A DNA stretch of 64,000 nt. It comes from Paenibacillus silvisoli. Its GTDB lineage: Bacteria > Bacillota > Bacilli > Paenibacillales > Paenibacillaceae. Below are positions 60,036-64,000 of this stretch, piece after piece. The stretch lies in the NCBI RefSeq assembly GCF_030866765.1, contig NZ_CP133017.1, forward strand, positions 528,501 to 592,500, written 5' to 3'. Each line of letters starts with the position of its first letter. The first letter of the stretch is position 1. The notes beneath the pieces were generated by a model. That model saw nothing but the letters and a program-made list of their open reading frames with translations, was not told the DNA's origin and did no database searches. The position numbers and the translations under genes were made by a program.

Positions 60036-61826
60036 ATGTTTGCGATCGAAGGGAATTCATTTATGATTGACGGCAAGCCGATTCGGCTTCTGTCCGGTGC
60101 CATGCATTATTTTCGAATCGTACCGGGCTATTGGAGAGATCGATTATTGAAGCTGAAGGCCTGCGGCCTGAATACGGTAGAAACTTATGTCGCGTGGAAT
60201 GTGCACGAGCCGCGCGAGGGGGAGTTCCGCTTCGACGGGATGGCGGATGTCGCCGCCTTTATTGAAGCTGCGGGCGATCTAGGGCTGCATGTCATTGTGC
60301 GCCCGAGCCCTTATATTTGCGCCGAATGGGAGTTCGGCGGACTGCCGGCCTGGCTGCTGGCCGATTCCGGCATGCAGCTGCGCTGCAGCGATCCGGCGTT
60401 TCTGAAGAAAGTCGACGCGTACTACGACGAGCTGATTCCGCGCTTGAAGCCGCTGCTCCGCACGAACGGCGGGCCGATTATCGCGGTGCAAATCGAGAAT
60501 GAATACGGCAGCTACGGTAACGACGCGCAGTATTTGAAGCATTTGGAGCAGGCGCTGCGGAAGCGCGGTATCGATGTGCCGCTGTTCACCTCCGACGGGC
60601 CGACCGACGCGCTGCTGCAGGGCGGGTCCGTTCCCGGCGTGCTGGCGACGGCCAATTTCGGCTCCCAGCCGGTATCTTCGTTCGCGAAGCTGCAGGACTA
60701 TCAGCCGGAAGGGCCGCTCATGTGCATGGAGTATTGGAACGGCTGGTTCGACCATTGGGGCAAGCCGCACCATACCCGCGACGCCGAGGAAGCCGCCAAG
60801 GTGCTGGACGAAATGCTGGCGGCCGGCGCATCGGTCAATTTCTATATGTTCCATGGCGGCACGAATTTCGGCTTCTATAACGGGGCGAACTGCCAGGAAC
60901 GGGACCTCTACGAGCCGACGGCGACCAGCTACGATTACGACGCGCCGCTGGACGAGACGGGTCAGCCGACCGCCAAGTACGCGGCCGTTCGCGAGGTCAT
61001 CGGGCGTTACGCCGAGCTCGGACCGCTGGAGCTGCCCCCGGCAGCTCCCCGTCATGGCTATGGCAAGGTCGAGCTGAGCGAAGAAGCAGAGCTGTTCCGT
61101 CAATTGGATGCGCTGTCCTTTCCCATTCGCTCAGCCACGCCGCTGACGATGGAGAAAGCCGGACAAGCATACGGATTTATTCTATATTCCACGACCGTTT
61201 CCGGACCGCGTCCGGCGGAACGGCTTACGATCCAGGATGTTCGCGACCGCGCGCTCGTATTCGTAGACGGCGTCTATCAAGGCGTGATCGAACGGGCGCA
61301 AACGCAGCAAACGCTCATGCTCGAAATTCCGGCCGGCGGCGCCAGACTCGATATCCTCGTGGAAAATATGGGACGCATCAATTACGGACCGTATTTGCGC
61401 GACTGCAAAGGCATCACGGAAGGCGTGCGTCTCGGCTTCCAGTTTCTCTTCGATTGGACGATCCGTCCGCTGCCGCTTGAGGATCTGTCGAAGTTGAACT
61501 TCACAAGCGGCTCCGCCGAAACGCAGCAACAGGAGCAACGGCCGCGCTTCTACCGCGGAACGTTCCAGGTCGACGCATGTGCCGACACGTTTTTGAATAT
61601 GGCCGGCTGGACGAAGGGCGTCGCCTTCCTCAATGGCTTCAATCTCGGCCGCTACTGGAGCAAAGGCCCGCAGCAAACGCTGTATGTACCGGCCCCGCTG
61701 CTGCGCGAGGGCAGCAACGAGATCATCCTTTTCGAGCTGCATGCCGCGCTTCAAGAGGCGTCGGTTACCCTGACGGGCGCGCCGATCTTGGACAGTGGCA
61801 AAAGCGGCAAGAGCGCCAACCAATAA
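60036..61826 (+). CDS. GH35 beta-galactosidase
   Basis: This 596-residue cytoplasmic enzyme is of the bacterial BgaC size. Family signatures are [10 protein letters not shown] near the start, [16 protein letters not shown] and [20 protein letters not shown]. The acid/base Glu lies in [17 protein letters not shown] and the nucleophile Glu in [15 protein letters not shown]. The C-terminal part contains jelly-roll segments ([22 protein letters not shown]). ATG 60036 has GAAAGGAG ten bases before; an open extension upstream is rejected. It would release terminal beta-galactose. First gene of a GH35-GH125-GH29 cluster. Confidence 0.93.
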   Translation: MFAIEGNSFMIDGKPIRLLSGAMHYFRIVPGYWRDRLLKLKACGLNTVETYVAWNVHEPREGEFRFDGMADVAAFIEAAGDLGLHVIVRPSPYICAEWEFGGLPAWLLADSGMQLRCSDPAFLKKVDAYYDELIPRLKPLLRTNGGPIIAVQIENEYGSYGNDAQYLKHLEQALRKRGIDVPLFTSDGPTDALLQGGSVPGVLATANFGSQPVSSFAKLQDYQPEGPLMCMEYWNGWFDHWGKPHHTRDAEEAAKVLDEMLAAGASVNFYMFHGGTNFGFYNGANCQERDLYEPTATSYDYDAPLDETGQPTAKYAAVREVIGRYAELGPLELPPAAPRHGYGKVELSEEAELFRQLDALSFPIRSATPLTMEKAGQAYGFILYSTTVSGPRPAERLTIQDVRDRALVFVDGVYQGVIERAQTQQTLMLEIPAGGARLDILVENMGRINYGPYLRDCKGITEGVRLGFQFLFDWTIRPLPLEDLSKLNFTSGSAETQQQEQRPRFYRGTFQVDACADTFLNMAGWTKGVAFLNGFNLGRYWSKGPQQTLYVPAPLLREGSNEIILFELHAALQEASVTLTGAPILDSGKSGKSANQ

Positions 61827-61848
61827 ATCAAAGCAGGTGACCCCATCC

Positions 61849-63180
61849 ATGAAATTGCCATCATCGATCCAGCGCGTTCTCGCTACCGCGGAGAAAGAAC
61901 TGGCCGACCACCCGAAGCTGCTGCACATGTTCAAGCAGTGCTTCCCGAATACGCTGGAGACGACGACCCGTCTGCTGGAAGACGGCACGTCGTTCGTGTT
62001 TACGGGCGACATTCCCGCCATGTGGCTGCGCGATTCCAGCGCGCAAGTCAGACCTTACATTCAGCTCGCTTCCGGGGATCCGGAGCTGGCCGCGGTCATC
62101 GAAGGGCTGCTGAAGCGCCAATTCCGCTGCATCCTCATCGATCCGTACGCCAACGCGTTCAACGAAGAGGCGAACGACAACCGATACGAAAATGACATCA
62201 CGGAACTGCCCGCCCCGAATCCGTGGGTATGGGAGCGCAAATACGAAATCGATTCGCTCTGCTATCCGATTCAGATCGGCTTCCTGTTCTGGAAGCAGAC
62301 GGGCAGCACCGGCGCATTCGATGGCGCGTTCCGCGAAGCGGCGGCGCGCATCGTACAGCTGTGGCGCGTCGAACAGAAGCATATGGAGGAATCGCCATAC
62401 CGGTTCACGCGGACGTCCGGACCGCCTAGCGACACCATTCACAACAACGGAATGGGCGAGCCGGTCGGCTACACAGGCATGACCTGGTCCGGCTTCCGTC
62501 CTAGCGACGATGCTTGCGCGTACGGCTACCTCGTTCCGGCCAATATGTTCGCGAGCGTCGTGCTGGGCTACTTGGCCGAAATCGCCGCAGAGGTGCTGGC
62601 CGATGAGGAGCTGCAGCGCGAGGCGCTCTCGCTGAAGGCCGACATTGACCGCGGAATACAGAGCTTCGGCATCTACAAGCATCCGGTATACGGGGACATG
62701 TATGCCTATGAAACGGACGGACTTGGCCATTACACGCTGATGGACGATGCCAACGTACCGAGCCTTCTGTCAATCCCTTACCTAGGCTATGCGGCGAAGG
62801 ACGACCCGATTTACTTGAACACGCGCCGGTTCATCCTGAGCAAGGACAACCCGTATTACTACGAGGGCAGCCGTGCCAAAGGGATCGGAAGCCCGCATAC
62901 GCCGCCGCGCTACATTTGGCATATCAGTTTGGTTATGCAGGCTTTGACATCGACGGACGAGCAGGAAATCGCGGAGCTGGTCAAGCTTCTGATCGATACC
63001 GACGGCAATACCGGCTTCATGCATGAAGGCTTTCATGTGGATGAACCGACGCAATTTACGAGATCGTGGTTCGCTTGGGCAAACACGCTGTTCGGCGAGC
63101 TGATCCTGAAACTTATCAACGAGAATAAACTGCACGCTATGCTGGCACCGCATAGTGAAGAAGCGCCTATTGGAGGGTAA
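61849..63180 (+). CDS. GH125 exo-alpha-1,6-mannosidase
   Basis: The 443-residue protein has the (alpha/alpha)6 fold of GH125. The signature [21 protein letters not shown] and later [14 protein letters not shown] and [22 protein letters not shown] are clear. Characterised members remove alpha-1,6-linked mannose without metal ions. No signal peptide, so it acts on imported oligosaccharide. ATG 61849 has AGCAGGTGA upstream. It lies 22 bases after the GH35 gene and 4 bases before the GH29 gene, hence in one operon. Confidence 0.92.
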   Translation: MKLPSSIQRVLATAEKELADHPKLLHMFKQCFPNTLETTTRLLEDGTSFVFTGDIPAMWLRDSSAQVRPYIQLASGDPELAAVIEGLLKRQFRCILIDPYANAFNEEANDNRYENDITELPAPNPWVWERKYEIDSLCYPIQIGFLFWKQTGSTGAFDGAFREAAARIVQLWRVEQKHMEESPYRFTRTSGPPSDTIHNNGMGEPVGYTGMTWSGFRPSDDACAYGYLVPANMFASVVLGYLAEIAAEVLADEELQREALSLKADIDRGIQSFGIYKHPVYGDMYAYETDGLGHYTLMDDANVPSLLSIPYLGYAAKDDPIYLNTRRFILSKDNPYYYEGSRAKGIGSPHTPPRYIWHISLVMQALTSTDEQEIAELVKLLIDTDGNTGFMHEGFHVDEPTQFTRSWFAWANTLFGELILKLINENKLHAMLAPHSEEAPIGG

Positions 63181-63184
63181 CGAA

Positions 63185-64000
63185 ATGAGCGAAACCGTAC
63201 ACGAAGTGGAAAATGGCGTCCATAATTTCAGCAGCGAGAAGGAATACGTGAAACCGACCAATCCGGTCACGCTGGAGCGGCTGGAATGGTTCCAGGACCA
63301 GAAGCTCGCGCTGATGATGCACTGGGGCCCGTATTCGCAAATCGGGATGGTGGAATCGTGGATTTTGAGCGACGAGGACGGCGATTGGTCCCGAAACGAC
63401 GTCGATTGGACGAATGATTATGAGGAAATGAAACGCGAATACTTCGACCTCAACAAAACGTTCAATCCGTTCCGGTTCGAGCCGGAGAAATGGGCGGAAG
63501 CGGCTGCCGAGGGCGGCTTCAAATATTTGATTTTCACGACGAAGCATCATGACGGCTTCTGCATGTGGGATACCCACACGACGGATTATCGCGTTACGGG
63601 CAAGGAAACGCCTTTCCACATGCACAAGTACGCCGATATTTGCAAACACGTCTTCGATGCGTTCCGCGACAAAGGGCTTGCCATCGCATCCTATTTCTCC
63701 AAAGCGGACTGGCATACGCCGTACTACTGGACGCCGGGCATGGAGAGAGGCCGTCATACGTGGCGCGGACCTTCCTACAATCCGGCGGAGCATCCGTCGT
63801 TGTGGGAGAAATTCGTTCAGTTCACGCACGATCAAATTATGGAGCTGATGACGCGTTACGGCCGAATCGATATTTTGTGGCTCGATGCGGGCTGGGTACG
63901 AGACGGCGGCCGCGTGAATCAGGATATCCGTCTGGGCGAACTCGTCGAGCGCGCGCGTCAAACGCAGCCATGGCTGCTGTCGGCCGACCGCACGGTAGGC
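63185..64000 (+). CDS. GH29 alpha-L-fucosidase (5' part, runs off the window)
   Basis: The frame is open from ATG 63185 (GGAGGG six bases before) to the window end, 272 residues so far. GH29 features are LEWFQDQKLALMMHWGPYSQ at the entry, KYLIFTTKHHDGFCMWDTH, and the nucleophile Asp234 in RIDILWLDAGW. No signal peptide is seen, so it is probably intracellular. It should cleave alpha-fucosyl residues. With GH35 and GH125 it suggests stepwise trimming of a fucosylated, galactose- and mannose-containing glycan such as an N-glycan. Confidence 0.92.
   Translation, partial: MSETVHEVENGVHNFSSEKEYVKPTNPVTLERLEWFQDQKLALMMHWGPYSQIGMVESWILSDEDGDWSRNDVDWTNDYEEMKREYFDLNKTFNPFRFEPEKWAEAAAEGGFKYLIFTTKHHDGFCMWDTHTTDYRVTGKETPFHMHKYADICKHVFDAFRDKGLAIASYFSKADWHTPYYWTPGMERGRHTWRGPSYNPAEHPSLWEKFVQFTHDQIMELMTRYGRIDILWLDAGWVRDGGRVNQDIRLGELVERARQTQPWLLSADRTVG

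Noticed and set aside
1-64000. A mobile island, prophage or defence island carrying the unusual repeats and SNF2 genes.
   Set aside because: No integrase, transposase, att duplication, tRNA target or toxin-antitoxin pair was seen, and gene composition looks uniform. The SNF2 proteins alone are not enough evidence for a defence system.

Overview
The window reads as chromosomal DNA from a moderately high-GC, Gram-positive, endospore-former-like bacterium of the Paenibacillus/Cohnella type. The clues are Bacillota-style strong Shine-Dalgarno sites with frequent GTG and TTG starts, lipoprotein signals, CheD, GbsR, PadR and AraC regulators, a purine riboswitch, and many glycoside hydrolases and carbohydrate regulators. 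I see no rRNA, tRNA, CRISPR array, integrase, transposase or phage module. Species and replicon are inference.

Layout. 1-6.6 kb: end of an upstream gene, then a complete oligopeptide/dipeptide (Opp/Dpp/Nik family) ABC operon with an unknown gene at its end. 6.7-12.4 kb: small membrane protein and AraC regulator (minus), then aldo/keto reductase, RraA-like aldolase, unassigned all-helical barrel protein and a tandem L-rhamnose-mutarotase-like protein, probably a sugar or sugar-acid pathway. 12.7-18.3 kb: MFS transporter, excisionase-HTH/PBP-like regulator facing modBA, polysaccharide deacetylase, GbsR regulator. 18.4-21.8 kb: HAD hydrolase, SMR transporter, metallophosphoesterase, esterase, secreted protein. 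22.3-26.9 kb (minus): SNF2 helicase with a separate overlapping SWIM zinc-finger gene. 27.1-31.8 kb: purine riboswitch and purine permease, orphan cheD, PAS-GGDEF protein, RNase H, thioredoxin. 31.9-35.6 kb: sensor-GGDEF-EAL protein directly coupled to a sugar-binding lipoprotein. 35.7-43.1 kb: GH172, M48 protease, alpha/beta hydrolase, ROK sugar kinase, TfoX-like protein, GH78. 43.3-49.3 kb: small unknowns, a beta-propeller, a VOC protein and a second SNF2 helicase that carries its SWIM finger fused. 49.6-54.9 kb: PadR regulator divergent from a DHA2 exporter, P-loop protein, AHSA1 protein, hydrolase, AraC. 55-64 kb: GH127, a basic protein, a secreted helical protein, AraC/GyrI regulator, then GH35-GH125-GH29 (the last cut by the window end).

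The genes mostly serve uptake and breakdown of plant or microbial glycans and peptides, with c-di-GMP signalling and two SNF2/SWIM units. The most unusual content is between genes. Four intergenic elements are each exactly 185 bp, built from two forward and two inverted ~50-bp units at fixed spacing, mostly in convergent gaps. Two further arrays repeat at 52 and 51 bp and share a sequence module with them, and there is a smaller palindrome family. Together they look like one diversified family of intergenic repeats whose geometry is conserved more strictly than its sequence.
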